The notes: generated by a model from the letters alone, not told the origin. A stretch of DNA of 64,000 nucleotides from Bacteroides intestinalis DSM 17393 (GCF_000172175.1 NZ_ABJL02000008.1:2170001-2234000), one strand, 5' to 3'. Shown: positions 53,086-62,970, counted from the stretch's first letter. Translations and numbers: made by a program.

Positions 53086-54135
53086 TTATTCCTTTCTTTC
53101 TCTTTCAGACACCGCAACTTTCATCACCCCGTCCAGTTTATTTTCATAAATCCGGTAAGCCTCCTCAATCTCATTCAACGGGAAGCGGTGTGTGATAAGC
53201 GGCGTGGTGTCTATCTTGCCTTCTTCGATCAGGCGAAGTATCTCGGCGCAATCGCACCCGTCCACGCCACCGGTCTTGAAGATCAGGTTTTTTCCGTACA
53301 TATCGGGCAAGGGAAGCACCTGGGGATGATCGTAGAGGGCCACCACGGTGACGATGGCATTGGGGCGTGCACACTCCCACGCCAGACGGAAGGTGTCGTC
53401 GGTTCCTGCCACTTCGAGCACGACGTCGGCTCCGCCATGATCGCTACTCCGCAACACAATCTCCCGGCAATCCTCCGGTTCCACCACCTGTACGTCCGGA
53501 TAATGTTTACGCACAAGGCGTATTCTTTCAGGAGATTTCTCGCAAACAATGATGCGGCGGGGGTGCTTGAGCATCACGCAAAGCAGGGTGCAGATTCCGG
53601 TAGGGCCGGCGCCGATGATGAGCACCGTATCCTTTTCGGTAATCTCCGATATGCGAGCCGCCCAAAAGCCCGTGGCAAGCACGTCGCCCACAAAGAGCGC
53701 TTGTTCGTCGCTCACCGCATCCGGAATACGGTTCAGTCCCTGGTCGGCATAAGGCACGCGGACGTACTCGGCCTGACCTCCGTCGATGCGGCAACCCAGT
53801 GCCCAACCACCATTGGCATCGGTGCAATTGTTCACATATCCGTGTCGGCAAAAGAAGCATTCTCCACAAAAGGTTTCTACGTTCACCGTAACCCTGTCGC
53901 CGGGCCTGATGGAAGTGACGTCCGCGCCCACTTGCTCCACGATGCCTACCATTTCGTGCCCCACCGTGGTTCCGGGCAAGGCACGCGGCACGCTACCGTG
54001 CTTGATGTGCAAATCGCTGGTGCAGATGCTACCGAGCGTCACGCGGACAATGGCGTCTCGGGGGTCTTTCAACCCGGGTTTCGGTTTTTCTATAAGTTCA
54101 AATTTTCCGTGTTCAATATAGGTATATGCAAGCAT
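53086..54135 (-). CDS. Zinc-dependent alcohol dehydrogenase family protein
   Basis: A 349-residue medium-chain dehydrogenase. Catalytic zinc: GHEMVG with Cys38 (GSICTSDLH); structural zinc CGECFFCRHGYVNNC; Rossmann IIGAGPTGICT. Acts on an alcohol or polyol with NAD(P); substrate unknown. It is 14 nt after the DUF3352/MORN gene, so probably in one operon with it and with the HAD-hotdog gene. Confidence 0.86.
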   Translation of the reverse strand: MLAYTYIEHGKFELIEKPKPGLKDPRDAIVRVTLGSICTSDLHIKHGSVPRALPGTTVGHEMVGIVEQVGADVTSIRPGDRVTVNVETFCGECFFCRHGYVNNCTDANGGWALGCRIDGGQAEYVRVPYADQGLNRIPDAVSDEQALFVGDVLATGFWAARISEITEKDTVLIIGAGPTGICTLLCVMLKHPRRIIVCEKSPERIRLVRKHYPDVQVVEPEDCREIVLRSSDHGGADVVLEVAGTDDTFRLAWECARPNAIVTVVALYDHPQVLPLPDMYGKNLIFKTGGVDGCDCAEILRLIEEGKIDTTPLITHRFPLNEIEEAYRIYENKLDGVMKVAVSERERKE

Positions 54136-54149
54136 TGTTTTTCTCTTTT

Positions 54150-56201
54150 TTAATACTTCTCTTTCCGTTCAAACTCTCCCTCCTCCGTATAGTACTTCCA
54201 TGTGCCCTTGGGTATGTTATCTCCGTATTTTCCGCGGAGTTTCAGTTTGCCGTTCTCATAATATTCGCGATAGCGTCCGTGGCGCTTTCCATCCTTCACT
54301 TCCGCTTCACTCTTCAGCGCTCCTTCGGGATAAAACTCCCGCAAGACGTTGCCCTCAAATTTCTCAACATAGAAACGTTGCAACTCACTCATTTGCTCCT
54401 TCTCCGTTTCGGCATCTTCGTTCATTACTTCGTCGGCTTCATCGTCCACTACCACCGCTACGGCCTCTTCTTCCGGTTGATAAAGTTTATAGTCCATCAC
54501 GCATTGCAACGAGGCGGACTGGCCGTCTCCCGTAATCTGCATGGTCCAATAGGGAAATGAGTAGACAATGTCCTTGTCCGATTGTATCTCTCCCCACGTA
54601 ACGGCATTCATCATAGGCTTCAACTGGTAATAAAACTTATGCACATCCGTATATAAGAAAACGGTAGAACTCGAATTCAGGTACGAGAAGGCATTTTTAA
54701 AGCCCGGATTATCCTTCAACAGGTTCTTCTGATCGTAATCTTCTATAAATGAGAGCAGAGACGAGGCTTTGTTGCTAAACACCACATAATCGTCCACGTA
54801 CGTGTAATAGGGTTTTTCGAACTTGTCGAACAGCCCTCCAAAGAACAAACGAAAGAAGCCTTTCATTTCCACATAGTTGATTTCAAATCCCTTATAATCA
54901 ACCGTCTTTATCCGGAGCGGGGTGCGCCGCCTGAGCTTTTTTTCTATAAACTCCATATTCTTACGGGCGTCCTTGATGCTTTTGGTGCCGATGGCCAGAA
55001 TCAGTTCCGGATCGTGCCCCAACAGCCCCGGTTCGGATTGGGTGATGGCAAATTCTCCCGACATCCAGCTCAGGAAGTTTTCTTCCAGAGAGATGTCGAA
55101 CAGGCTTTCAATCTTCTTCCGGGAACTCCTATAAGATTCGCACCATTGCGGATCGTGGACCGCGAGTGCATTCTCCAGTTCCTTTACAAAAGTCACCGGA
55201 TTGCTGAAACCGATGTTGGTATAGAGTGCCGTCCGGCTGGACAGGATTTCGTGTGCTTTCATCCGGTGCTTACCCGAGTTCAGCAAGGCCATGATGTACG
55301 GATCGACGGTGTCTTTCCGCAAGGTATATCCTTTCACCTCCATCCGTTTGTGGTCGGTATTGAAATAGAGTCCGGCAAAATCCATGGAATTGCTGAACAT
55401 ATCGATGTACTCGTTCCCGGTTCCCAGATAAATATTCAGGAATTGGGGCAGGCGTGCATAATTGATAAAAACGCGGACAAGTCCTTTGCCGGACACCAGT
55501 TTTTCGGCTTCGATAAAAGAATGATCGAGACCGATTTTGGGCTTGTTGCGTGAGTCGATGGCCGATTCTACAAGTTTGGAGGTATAGGAACCTACGAAAT
55601 GGTTGTCCACGAAGGCGCAATAAAAAATATCGCGTGTATCCGGATCGCGCATTTCGAGGATGTTAATCCCGTTGTGCATCCGGTTGGTTACGGAACTGCC
55701 CGCCATGGTGAGCACCGTTTCAAGCTGATCCTTCAACAAGTCCATCTTGGAGGCCTTTTGCATGTCCAGCACAATCAGGAAATCCCAATCGCGGGCACGG
55801 ACCTTATGGATCGAGATGAGCATATCCCGTTTGCCCACAAGCGATAACAACATTTTATTGCTTCGGACCACAGTGTCGAGCGTTTCCACATTCCGGGTGA
55901 CGTCCTCGAAGGCTTTCGCCCGCTTCAGGCATTGCCAGGTTGCGCTTCCGCTGAACTTTGCCCAATCGTCGATGGGCGCCGAGGACTGGATGATAAATGC
56001 CGCGTCTTCGGGCACCAGGTAGATTTGCTGAATGTTGCGGTCGGGCGAAACAAACAGGTGAACAATGGAGTACAAAAAATATACAACCAAGGCTAAACCG
56101 GCAATCGCAAGTGTTCTTTTTACGAGGGTCCGGGTATTGTTCTTCTTAACGGATTCAACGGGTAGTTCTTGTGGCCCGTTGTCCAATTCATTTTCGATCA
56201 T
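54150..56201 (-). CDS. DUF3352-like membrane-anchored protein with C-terminal MORN repeats
   Basis: A 683-residue protein. One membrane helix (residues 29-50) then a large extracytoplasmic region (LVPEDAAFIIQSSAPIDDW; YLNSSSTVFLYTDVH), consistent with DUF3352. An acidic linker (EEEAVAVVVDDEADEVMNED) precedes MORN-variant repeats (LREFYPEGALKSEAEVKDGKRHGRYREYYENGKLKLRGKY). Function unknown; envelope role inferred. Its start overlaps the stop of the HAD-hotdog gene by 4 nt. Confidence 0.72.
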   Translation of the reverse strand: MIENELDNGPQELPVESVKKNNTRTLVKRTLAIAGLALVVYFLYSIVHLFVSPDRNIQQIYLVPEDAAFIIQSSAPIDDWAKFSGSATWQCLKRAKAFEDVTRNVETLDTVVRSNKMLLSLVGKRDMLISIHKVRARDWDFLIVLDMQKASKMDLLKDQLETVLTMAGSSVTNRMHNGINILEMRDPDTRDIFYCAFVDNHFVGSYTSKLVESAIDSRNKPKIGLDHSFIEAEKLVSGKGLVRVFINYARLPQFLNIYLGTGNEYIDMFSNSMDFAGLYFNTDHKRMEVKGYTLRKDTVDPYIMALLNSGKHRMKAHEILSSRTALYTNIGFSNPVTFVKELENALAVHDPQWCESYRSSRKKIESLFDISLEENFLSWMSGEFAITQSEPGLLGHDPELILAIGTKSIKDARKNMEFIEKKLRRRTPLRIKTVDYKGFEINYVEMKGFFRLFFGGLFDKFEKPYYTYVDDYVVFSNKASSLLSFIEDYDQKNLLKDNPGFKNAFSYLNSSSTVFLYTDVHKFYYQLKPMMNAVTWGEIQSDKDIVYSFPYWTMQITGDGQSASLQCVMDYKLYQPEEEAVAVVVDDEADEVMNEDAETEKEQMSELQRFYVEKFEGNVLREFYPEGALKSEAEVKDGKRHGRYREYYENGKLKLRGKYGDNIPKGTWKYYTEEGEFERKEKY

Positions 56202-57430
56202 CCCTTTTTCAGTATGCTATTGACTACACGCACCGAAGACACCAGCTTGGCCGTGGAAGTAAACACATCCACATTCCACACATGCGAGGAGCGGCCTTTA
56301 TGCACGATAGTTGCAACAGCCCTTACCGTATCCCCCTCATGGGCGGAGGAGATATGGTTTCCGCTGACCTGCATGCCGACCACTATTTCGTCCGGCTTGC
56401 AAAGTATCATGGAACCCAGTCCGGCCACGGTTTCGGCCAATGCTAGGCTGGCACCTCCGTGCAGGATGCCGAAAGGTTGGCGCGTACGTTCGTCCACGGG
56501 CATGGTGGCCTCTACCCTATCTTCGGAGGCGTAAGTGTATTGTATGCCCAGATTTCCCATCAATGCATGGCGGGCACGCTGGTTGAGTTGCTCCAGGGGC
56601 ACGTCGGCGGGGCGGATTTCGGCAAGTATCGCTTTCTCCACGGCTTCGGCCACGCCGTCTTCATCGTTGGAGGCGGTGATGCGGTCGGCACAGACCTTCA
56701 CCGAGTCTTGTGCGTTTCCCATAGCGATACCCAGTCCGGCGGATTGTATCATGGAGACATCGCAAACTCCGTCGCCGATGGCGATGACTTCTTCAGAGTT
56801 GATACCTAACTTCTCAAGCAAGGCGCCCAGCGTATTGGATTTATCAATGGAGCAGGGCACCACTTCTAGGAAATAAGGTTCCGAACGAAATACATCCAGC
56901 GCTCCGTTCAACCTCCGGCGCCAGTGGTCTTCCAGTCCCACGAGGGCTTCTTCGTCATCGCTTACCAGCATGCACTTGCAAGGGGCAAAGTCCACCGCTA
57001 TCGAGAATTCGGTTTCGGCAATTATCTTCAAGCCATTCAGCTCGGCTTCGCGGCGTATGTGCTCGTTTTCAGGCGAGTCGGTGATAATGGTATCTTCGTG
57101 ATACGTAAAAATAGCAAACCCGTTCTTACGGGATTTCTTTTCAAGATAGGGCAGCATTTCGGGGTTTATCCTACGCTCAAAGAGTAGTTCGCCACTTTGC
57201 GCATTGATAATTTGCCCGCCATTGTAGGAGAGGATGAAGCCTCCGTAATTGCCCAGTTCCAGAGTTTTGGCAATAGGCATCAGGCCATACGTCGGTCTGC
57301 CGGAAGCCAACACGATACGCACGCCCATCTGTTGCACCTTCAACAAGGCGGCCAGCGTGCGCTTACTGATTTTCTTTTCACTATCGAGCAGGGTTCCGTC
57401 CACATCAAGAACTAATAATTTGTATTTCAT
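56198..57430 (-). CDS. HAD phosphatase fused to hotdog thioesterase
   Basis: A 410-residue bifunctional protein. Residues 1-270 are a Cof-type HAD phosphatase (LDVDGTLLDS, SGRPTYG, Lys region and IGDGVCDVSM). Residues 285-410 are a PaaI/DHNA-CoA thioesterase-like hotdog (GILHGGASLALAETVAGLGS). This fusion is known in Bacteroides; the hotdog half may hydrolyse DHNA-CoA in menaquinone synthesis. Substrate of the HAD half unknown. Confidence 0.85.
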   Translation of the reverse strand: MKYKLLVLDVDGTLLDSEKKISKRTLAALLKVQQMGVRIVLASGRPTYGLMPIAKTLELGNYGGFILSYNGGQIINAQSGELLFERRINPEMLPYLEKKSRKNGFAIFTYHEDTIITDSPENEHIRREAELNGLKIIAETEFSIAVDFAPCKCMLVSDDEEALVGLEDHWRRRLNGALDVFRSEPYFLEVVPCSIDKSNTLGALLEKLGINSEEVIAIGDGVCDVSMIQSAGLGIAMGNAQDSVKVCADRITASNDEDGVAEAVEKAILAEIRPADVPLEQLNQRARHALMGNLGIQYTYASEDRVEATMPVDERTRQPFGILHGGASLALAETVAGLGSMILCKPDEIVVGMQVSGNHISSAHEGDTVRAVATIVHKGRSSHVWNVDVFTSTAKLVSSVRVVNSILKKG

Positions 57431-57654
57431 GACTTACCGGTTTTGAGTTAATGAAACAAAGGTAAAGTTATTCGAGAGAAAACACAATAAGTGACGGGGT
57501 TTTTCTCGTGCATTTTTATTTATTATTTACATAGGGGGACTTTAGTATAATTGCTCAGGTATCTAAAGAGTGTAGGTATTAAATATTTTCCTTCAAAAGA
57601 AAACCCGTGCAAGAATAATCCTACACGGGCAAAGCTTTGTCTAAAAGTCTTTGA

Positions 57655-58062
57655 TTATAGTGAGGCTGAACTTAATTCAGTCCCCATTTTCTTTATAGCT
57701 GTTAATATTTTGTTAGTGGTTCTTTCTCCCGCAAAGGCTACACCGCTTTTATATTGCCTCATTTTGCTTTCATTGATACCTGCATACTGGGCAAACTTAC
57801 TAACATTAATCCAATCAAAGTAATTAAAGAAAGAGGCTATATCAAATTTGAAAGTTACCTGTAAATCGGTAAATTCATTTGGTAATGTGCCTGTTTCTTC
57901 TTTTACCATTTCTTTAGCCTCATCTATACTTAGCATAAAATCAGCCTTTGCAGCTTCAACGCTTTCGCCATACCCACCAAAGCTATGATTATTTATTTCC
58001 TGCTCTGAATAGATGGAATAAAGCCCGTCACTGCCTTTTTCTACAATAGCCGTTACTTTCAT
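57655..58062 (-). CDS. hicB: HicB-like antitoxin
   Basis: A 135-residue protein. N-terminal HicB fold (TAIVEKGSDGLYSIYSEQE and GGYGESVEAAKADFMLSIDEAKE) and a C-terminal HTH (VSKFAQYAGINESKMRQYKSG), longer than plain HicB. It lies 79 nt after hicA on the same strand. It should bind HicA and the operator of the pair. The 224-nt gap to 57430 shows no gene. Confidence 0.82.
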   Translation of the reverse strand: MKVTAIVEKGSDGLYSIYSEQEINNHSFGGYGESVEAAKADFMLSIDEAKEMVKEETGTLPNEFTDLQVTFKFDIASFFNYFDWINVSKFAQYAGINESKMRQYKSGVAFAGERTTNKILTAIKKMGTELSSASL

Positions 58063-58141
58063 ATCCTTTGCTTTTTATTTGGGTTAAAACTAAAAGTTCT
58101 TATTGATATTAGAATACAGAATATAAGGAAGTGCAGGGGGA

Positions 58142-58324
58142 TTATACCCCTGCTTTCTTCCTGATACTTTTTTCTGTGCCTTTGGGTATTTCTTGGCTAT
58201 CATGTCGTGGAACTACAAAGGTTTTACCTGTTATAGGTGAAAACCACTGGTCGTGCCTACCTCCATGACTGACAAAATAACAGCCGTTTGCACTTAGCAC
58301 CCTTTTCAGTTCTGATGTTTTCAT
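58142..58324 (-). CDS. hicA: HicA mRNA interferase toxin
   Basis: A 60-residue dsRBD-like toxin: MKTSELKRVLSANGCYF then SHGGRHDQWFSPITG with catalytic His, and PRHDSQEIPKGTEKSIRKKAG. It cleaves mRNA when not bound by HicB. Complete. The promoter and a palindromic operator lie directly upstream. Confidence 0.87.
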   Translation of the reverse strand: MKTSELKRVLSANGCYFVSHGGRHDQWFSPITGKTFVVPRHDSQEIPKGTEKSIRKKAGV

Positions 58325-58348
58325 ATCTCAAAGAACTTTTAGACGCTA

Positions 58349-58380
58349 CAAAAGTAACATATTTGTTACTTTATGCCAAA
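58349..58380 (-). promoter_or_regulatory. hicAB promoter with overlapping operator palindrome
   Basis: On the minus strand TTTG (58377-58380) is 20 nt from TACTTTTG (58349-58356), a textbook Bacteroides promoter. AAAGTAACA/TGTTACTTT (58351-58372) overlaps it, so HicB binding would block transcription. A further GTAAC half site lies near 58388. Confidence 0.7.
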
Positions 58381-58565
58381 TAAAAGAGTAACAATTTCGC
58401 TACTTTAACAGAGATAAGGCTTCCAGATACAAGTTAGTAATCTACAAAAGAAAAGAGGCTCACCGCTTCTCTGTAGCAAGGAAAGTCCCGTAAAAGTAAA
58501 GGGAAGTGCCTGAATTCCGACACTCCCCTTTCTCTTAGTTTAACTCGGCCTTTACCTCCTCGTCA

Positions 58566-58658
58566 TCATTTCATCGCACCGCCTCCCAGTGCTCCCAGTG
58601 CGGCCGAAACAATAGCCATCACCACTTTCAGGATTTTCTTCCAAACAGACTTCTTCAT
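58566..58658 (-). CDS. Smalltalk-type peptide (30 aa)
   Basis: A 30-residue peptide (MKKSVWKKILKVVMAIVSAA then a Gly/Ala-rich end), which matches the tiny 'smalltalk protein' found with HU-like genes in Bacteroides. It has a basic start and one hydrophobic helix, so it may sit in the membrane. Function unknown. It lies 63 nt after the HU-like gene on the same strand. Confidence 0.7.
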   Translation of the reverse strand: MKKSVWKKILKVVMAIVSAALGALGGGAMK

Positions 58659-58721
58659 AAATACACTTGTTTAATTTTTAATTCTTTAATTATTAATTTC
58701 CAACGCCTTTGACTTTAAACC

Positions 58722-59210
58722 CTATCCCAGTGGATTTTCTTCTATTCCTCCGTCACCTGACGACGAACCGCCTTCTTCAGTCGGAAGTTCATCATTGATG
58801 CGGTCCACATCTTTGAGGCTAAGTCCTTCGGAACGTGTACTTCCACTAGCCGTAATACGGATTTCCTTATTGGCACGAAAGCAAACGCGCAAACCTGTGA
58901 TATCATTCGCCGTAAACGCCTCCACCGTTTCTGTGCCCTTGCTATGGGCGGCAAGATAAAAATATCCCAGTCCGTCAATGTTTACCGACCGCCCCAGAAG
59001 CAGTTCTTCTTTCAACTCCGTGCGGAAATCTTTCAACACAGAGTTCACCACACCTTCACTCACACCGGAAAGTCGGCTGATCTTTTTCGCAATCTGCTTC
59101 AGATCCATCGCCACACCATACTTATAGGTGATTACCGGATATACCTTCTTTATCGACTTCTTGTCCAGCGGATTCAGGAATCGCCAAACCTTCTTGTACA
59201 AAATACTCAT
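58722..59210 (-). CDS. HU-like DNA-binding protein with acidic tail
   Basis: A 162-residue HU/IHF-fold protein of the Bacteroidetes type that starts MSILYKKV. Core VNIDGLGYFYLAAHSKGTETVEAF and FRANKEIRIT. It ends in an acidic, Gly/Ser-rich tail (ELPTEEGGSSSGDGGIEENP). Probably a nucleoid-type protein; the tail may modulate binding. Associated with the smalltalk peptide. The 264-nt gap 59211-59474 has no gene. Confidence 0.82.
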   Translation of the reverse strand: MSILYKKVWRFLNPLDKKSIKKVYPVITYKYGVAMDLKQIAKKISRLSGVSEGVVNSVLKDFRTELKEELLLGRSVNIDGLGYFYLAAHSKGTETVEAFTANDITGLRVCFRANKEIRITASGSTRSEGLSLKDVDRINDELPTEEGGSSSGDGGIEENPLG

Positions 59211-59474
59211 AGTTTTTCCTCTTTTTAAATTAAATAAATCATGTTCAAAATCTCTTTGCTAACGTTAACGTTGCAAAGATAAAAGATGCGGTAACTTCTA
59301 TAAAGCTCAAATGAACACTTACTATGACATTTTCATACTTATATTTTTCTCGTATAACAGGCTACACACCTTGCAGGAATGAATCATCATTTACCCATAT
59401 ACACCATATCGTAAATTTACCCACAAAAAAAGGAAGAAAACACAGTAGTATATCCGGAGAATTCGGAGTATAAA

Positions 59475-60010
59475 ATGACGAGGACGACAAAAGAGGCTAT
59501 TCGTAATGTGGGACGTATCTCTCTGTCGGGTGTACAACCCCAATTTGCTATAGTGATAGATACGGAGAGTTTATATTTGCGCTTTGTTTTTTCAAGAATG
59601 ATGAAGCAACTTACATTACTCGCCATTTTGACTTTATCACTCCCAATGGCGATGCTCATCTAAAGAATTTTTCGCTGATTGATAGAAATGAGGAATATCG
59701 TCTTTCGCCAGCTTACAATTTGATAAACATTTCCTTACATTTAGTAGAGCCCCGCATTTTTGCCCTTGACAAAGATTCGTTCCGCAAAGGCATGAAACTT
59801 TTGGATAAGTATCAAGTGAGTAGAACCGATTTCGAAGAATTCGGTTGCCGTATTGGACTTCCAGAGCGGGTTGTAAAACGAGAATTAGATGCATTTGCAA
59901 AAGAAAATCAGATGATAAAGGTATTGATTGAGCATTCTTTCTTGTCGGATATATTAAAACATCAATATTGGCTGTCCATGGATTATAGACGGAAGATGTT
60001 AGTGTGGTGA
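59475..60010 (+). pseudogene. HipA-family kinase pseudogene
   Basis: Frame 1 starts MTRTTKEAIRNVGRISLSGVQPQ, the HipA beginning of the catalytic region, then is lost by an internal deletion near 59575. Another frame continues from about 59587 with FFKNDEATYITRHF, DFITPNGDAHLKNFSL (catalytic loop) and YRLSPAYNLINISLHLVEP, and runs to the stop at 60010. The central kinase part is missing, so no active enzyme can be made. A decayed hipBA-type toxin. Confidence 0.75.
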
Positions 60011-60097
60011 TTTCAAAAAACGGTATTTACTCATCAAGGCGTTTCTTTAACGCAACACACCGGAAATTCCATGTACTCTCCATGAAGTACCATTGGT

Positions 60098-60217
60098 GCA
60101 AAATACTTCCGTGAAGTACTTAAGAAATATTACAATGTAAGCCCAAGCAAATTTAATAAATTTGCCAGAAGATTGATGGATAATAAAAATCCCACTAACC
60201 TACCCCCAGTGCCTTGA
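60098..60217 (+). pseudogene. AraC-like HTH fragment
   Basis: A 39-codon piece with KYFREVLKKYYNVSPSKF, which resembles the last helix of AraC-family regulators. No start and no upstream domain. Either a remnant or a chance match; it lies just after the hipA remnant in a decayed region. Confidence 0.35.
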
Positions 60218-60375
60218 CCAGTTCATTCCTCCTCAGTTCTAATCTTTCCGGTTTTCCTAGCTGGAACGATGTACAAGACATACCGGGATTTTTTTTAAGG
60301 AGTAGTCTAGCCAAGACACATAGGGATAATTCAGATAAGACTATAAGAGATATTCTGCCTAATTCTTTCCAATTA

Positions 60376-61410
60376 TCAGATATCGACTCTTTCCTGTGTT
60401 TTTCTGCTACCATAAGCACCAGTGGCGCAACACAATACAGCCCCGAACAAAATAGCGAAGAATGAAATCAGGGCAGACCGCGCGGCTGCGTCCGTTGCTT
60501 TATCAGCAGCCACCAGCGCTTTATGTTTGATCTCTTTCCATTCTTGTACGGCTTTCTGCAAATTTACTTCCAAGTTGTCCATCTGTTTTCCTGCTTCTAT
60601 ACGTGCATTATCTATCAGATTCATATACTGTTCGACTGTCTTATCCGCTTCCGCCTTAGACATATTAGTATTGTTAGCTATAGCCTTAGCCAAATCATTC
60701 CGGTCTATATTTTGGCTAAGATTTTCCGCACGTTGTTTCAAACGTTCCAAAAAATCATTAACCGCCTCGTCCGTATCCTGAGGAGAAGCAACAATTGTCT
60801 TGACGGATTTGCTTAAGTCATCTTCTACCTCCTCCAATTGCTTCTTGAGATAGTCCGGGTGTAATTCTTTCACATTGCTCTTGACAAGTGCAGCACGTAT
60901 ATTCTGTGGTATGTTTTCTTCTTTCAGAGTTGCATTGAAATCAATCTTTCCAAATACTTCTTCCGCTTCTTCAGACAATGCAGAAATACCACTTCCGACA
61001 GCGTTACCTGTTCCGGACAAGACACTGCCCGTAACTGATGAAACAGCCCCAAGTGCATTTGCAGTCATTTTTACCGCACCAGCTGCCAAAAAAACACCTA
61101 ATACGACGGCAACAATCAGTGTGGTAGCCCAAACTAAAAATCCATGTATCATTCCATCCATACCGGCCAGTTTTCCAGCAACAAAACCACCTGCAGCCAT
61201 GCCAGTAATCAGAATGACGGCGGAACCAATCCCTACAGCAGTACCTATGCCTGAAGCCGGATGTCCAGACAAAGGATCAAACATAAACAATCCGATACTT
61301 GAATTTAGAATAGACAACAACACGGATATTGCCAATACAGTCATGACACCGCCAAAAACACTGCCCCAGGACACTCTGCCCTTCAGTTCTGCGAAACTTA
61401 ATTTTTTCAT
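60376..61410 (-). CDS. Membrane protein with long helical domain
   Basis: A 344-residue protein with four membrane helices (20-40, 55-78, 88-112 and 318-338), several Gly-rich. Between them lies a long polar helical region (residues 140-310: KKQLEEVEDDLSKSV; FLERLKQRAENLSQN). It may be an envelope-stress type protein; no family name can be given. Terminates beside a decayed region. Confidence 0.68.
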   Translation of the reverse strand: MKKLSFAELKGRVSWGSVFGGVMTVLAISVLLSILNSSIGLFMFDPLSGHPASGIGTAVGIGSAVILITGMAAGGFVAGKLAGMDGMIHGFLVWATTLIVAVVLGVFLAAGAVKMTANALGAVSSVTGSVLSGTGNAVGSGISALSEEAEEVFGKIDFNATLKEENIPQNIRAALVKSNVKELHPDYLKKQLEEVEDDLSKSVKTIVASPQDTDEAVNDFLERLKQRAENLSQNIDRNDLAKAIANNTNMSKAEADKTVEQYMNLIDNARIEAGKQMDNLEVNLQKAVQEWKEIKHKALVAADKATDAAARSALISFFAILFGAVLCCATGAYGSRKTQERVDI

Positions 61411-61812
61411 AATTGTCAGGTTTTTAATTAATACTATGATTTGTATCTCTATAAAAAAACAGTATTGAAAGAATATTTGTTTGATAAATATTTGTCATTT
61501 AAACAGACATTTGTGTTAAAAAACGCATGTATATATAAAGTTGTATTTGATGCCGTTATATATAAATCCAAGAATTTGCACCTTATATATCTATGATGTA
61601 CTTTCACTGCCAATACAGGCTTCTGGCACCATCCGACTTCTTAAATAGATGTTAAATACATTTCTATTTTTCGAACCATCCTTTTTAACGGGCTGTTTTT
61701 TAAACAAAGGTTATGACAAAGTAATTCATTAGATTATGCACAGTCATAACTACACAACAGACAGTACAACGTGTATGACATATTTATTGTATTACTATTA
61801 ATTTATTTAATT
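61411..61812. other. 402-bp AT-rich intergenic region
   Basis: No gene found. It is the divergent control region for the membrane protein and the OmpA-family gene and is very AT-rich; promoter boxes could not be fixed with certainty. Confidence 0.4.
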
Positions 61813-62955
61813 ATGAAAAAATCTATCTTTGTTTTAGCACTAAGCATGAGTATTCTTACCGTGCATGCGCAAAATGACCGTACGGCCCTTGAAGGCACAC
61901 GCCCTGGTGACAACTGGTCTATTGAACTGAAAGCTGGTGCTGTAACCCCTTTGACTCACAGCTCCTTCTTAAAAAATGCCCGACCGGCCTTCGGATTCGG
62001 AATCGGAAAACAACTTACTCCTATATTCGGTCTAGGTATTCAAGGTATGGGATATGTAAATACCTCAGCCAGCAAAACTGCATTTGATGCTTCCGAAGTG
62101 AGCTTACTCGGTAAAGTCAACCTGATGAATCTCTTTGGAGGTTATATGGGCGAACCACGCATTTTTGAAATCGAGACTCTGACAGGTATCGGCTGGCTAC
62201 ATTACTATCAGAATGGCCCCGGTGATACAAATTCCTGGTCTACACGCCTTGGTCTAAACTTGAACTTCAACCTAGGTGAGGAAAAAGCATGGACACTCGG
62301 TATCAAACCAGCTATCGTATATGATATGCAAGGAGACTTCAGCAAAACTAAAAGCCGTTTCAACGCCAACAATGCCACTTTTGAACTGACTGCCGGACTG
62401 ACCTACCATTTCATGTGCAGCAACGGCTCACATCATTTCACAACAGTGAAGCCTTACGACCCAGTAGAAGTAGGCGAGCTAAATGATGCAGTCAACCGTC
62501 TGCGATCACAACTGAACGACAAGGACATGCAACTGAGCAATGCCGTACAACAGGCCAACAACTTACAAAAGGAATTGGCAGATTGCAGAACCCAAGCTGC
62601 CAACATAGAAACCGTGGTAAAAACCAACCGCATTCCAGAATCCATCATCACCTTCAGACAAGGAAAGTCCGTGGTTGATGCTTCCCAACTGCCTAATGTG
62701 GAACGTGTAGCCATTTACATGAAAAAACATCCCGAAGCTAAAGTCGTCATCAAAGGATATGCCTCTCCCGAAGGTAACCTCGCTTTCAATGAGAAACTGG
62801 CAAAAGCACGTGCTCAAGCTGTGAAGTCTATACTTGTAAAAAAATACAAGATTAACGACACCCGCATTACCGCCGAAGGACAAGGAATCGGTGATATGTT
62901 CTCCGAACCGGACTGGAACCGTGTCAGCATCTGTACTATCGAAGAGAGCAGATAA
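61813..62955 (+). CDS. OmpA-family outer membrane protein
   Basis: A 380-residue protein from ATG 61813 with signal peptide (ILTVHAQ). An N-terminal beta-barrel-like region (WSIELKAGAVTPLTH, FGFGIGKQL, YHFMCSNGSHHF), a coiled coil (LRSQLNDKDMQLSNAVQQANNLQKEL) and a C-terminal OmpA/MotB domain follow. In the last, FRQGKSVVDASQLPNVERVAIYMKKHPEAKVVIKGYASPEG binds peptidoglycan. It anchors the outer membrane to the cell wall. Confidence 0.86.
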   Translation: MKKSIFVLALSMSILTVHAQNDRTALEGTRPGDNWSIELKAGAVTPLTHSSFLKNARPAFGFGIGKQLTPIFGLGIQGMGYVNTSASKTAFDASEVSLLGKVNLMNLFGGYMGEPRIFEIETLTGIGWLHYYQNGPGDTNSWSTRLGLNLNFNLGEEKAWTLGIKPAIVYDMQGDFSKTKSRFNANNATFELTAGLTYHFMCSNGSHHFTTVKPYDPVEVGELNDAVNRLRSQLNDKDMQLSNAVQQANNLQKELADCRTQAANIETVVKTNRIPESIITFRQGKSVVDASQLPNVERVAIYMKKHPEAKVVIKGYASPEGNLAFNEKLAKARAQAVKSILVKKYKINDTRITAEGQGIGDMFSEPDWNRVSICTIEESR

Positions 62956-62970
62956 CCTATTACCGTAAAC

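Noticed and set aside
53020..54153. 377-aa plus-strand ORF opposite the dehydrogenase
   Set aside because: It is the antisense shadow of the zinc dehydrogenase, whose motifs are complete on the minus strand.
60195..60419. 74-aa minus-strand ORF
   Set aside because: It overlaps the end of the 344-residue gene in another frame and matches no family; probably chance in decayed DNA.
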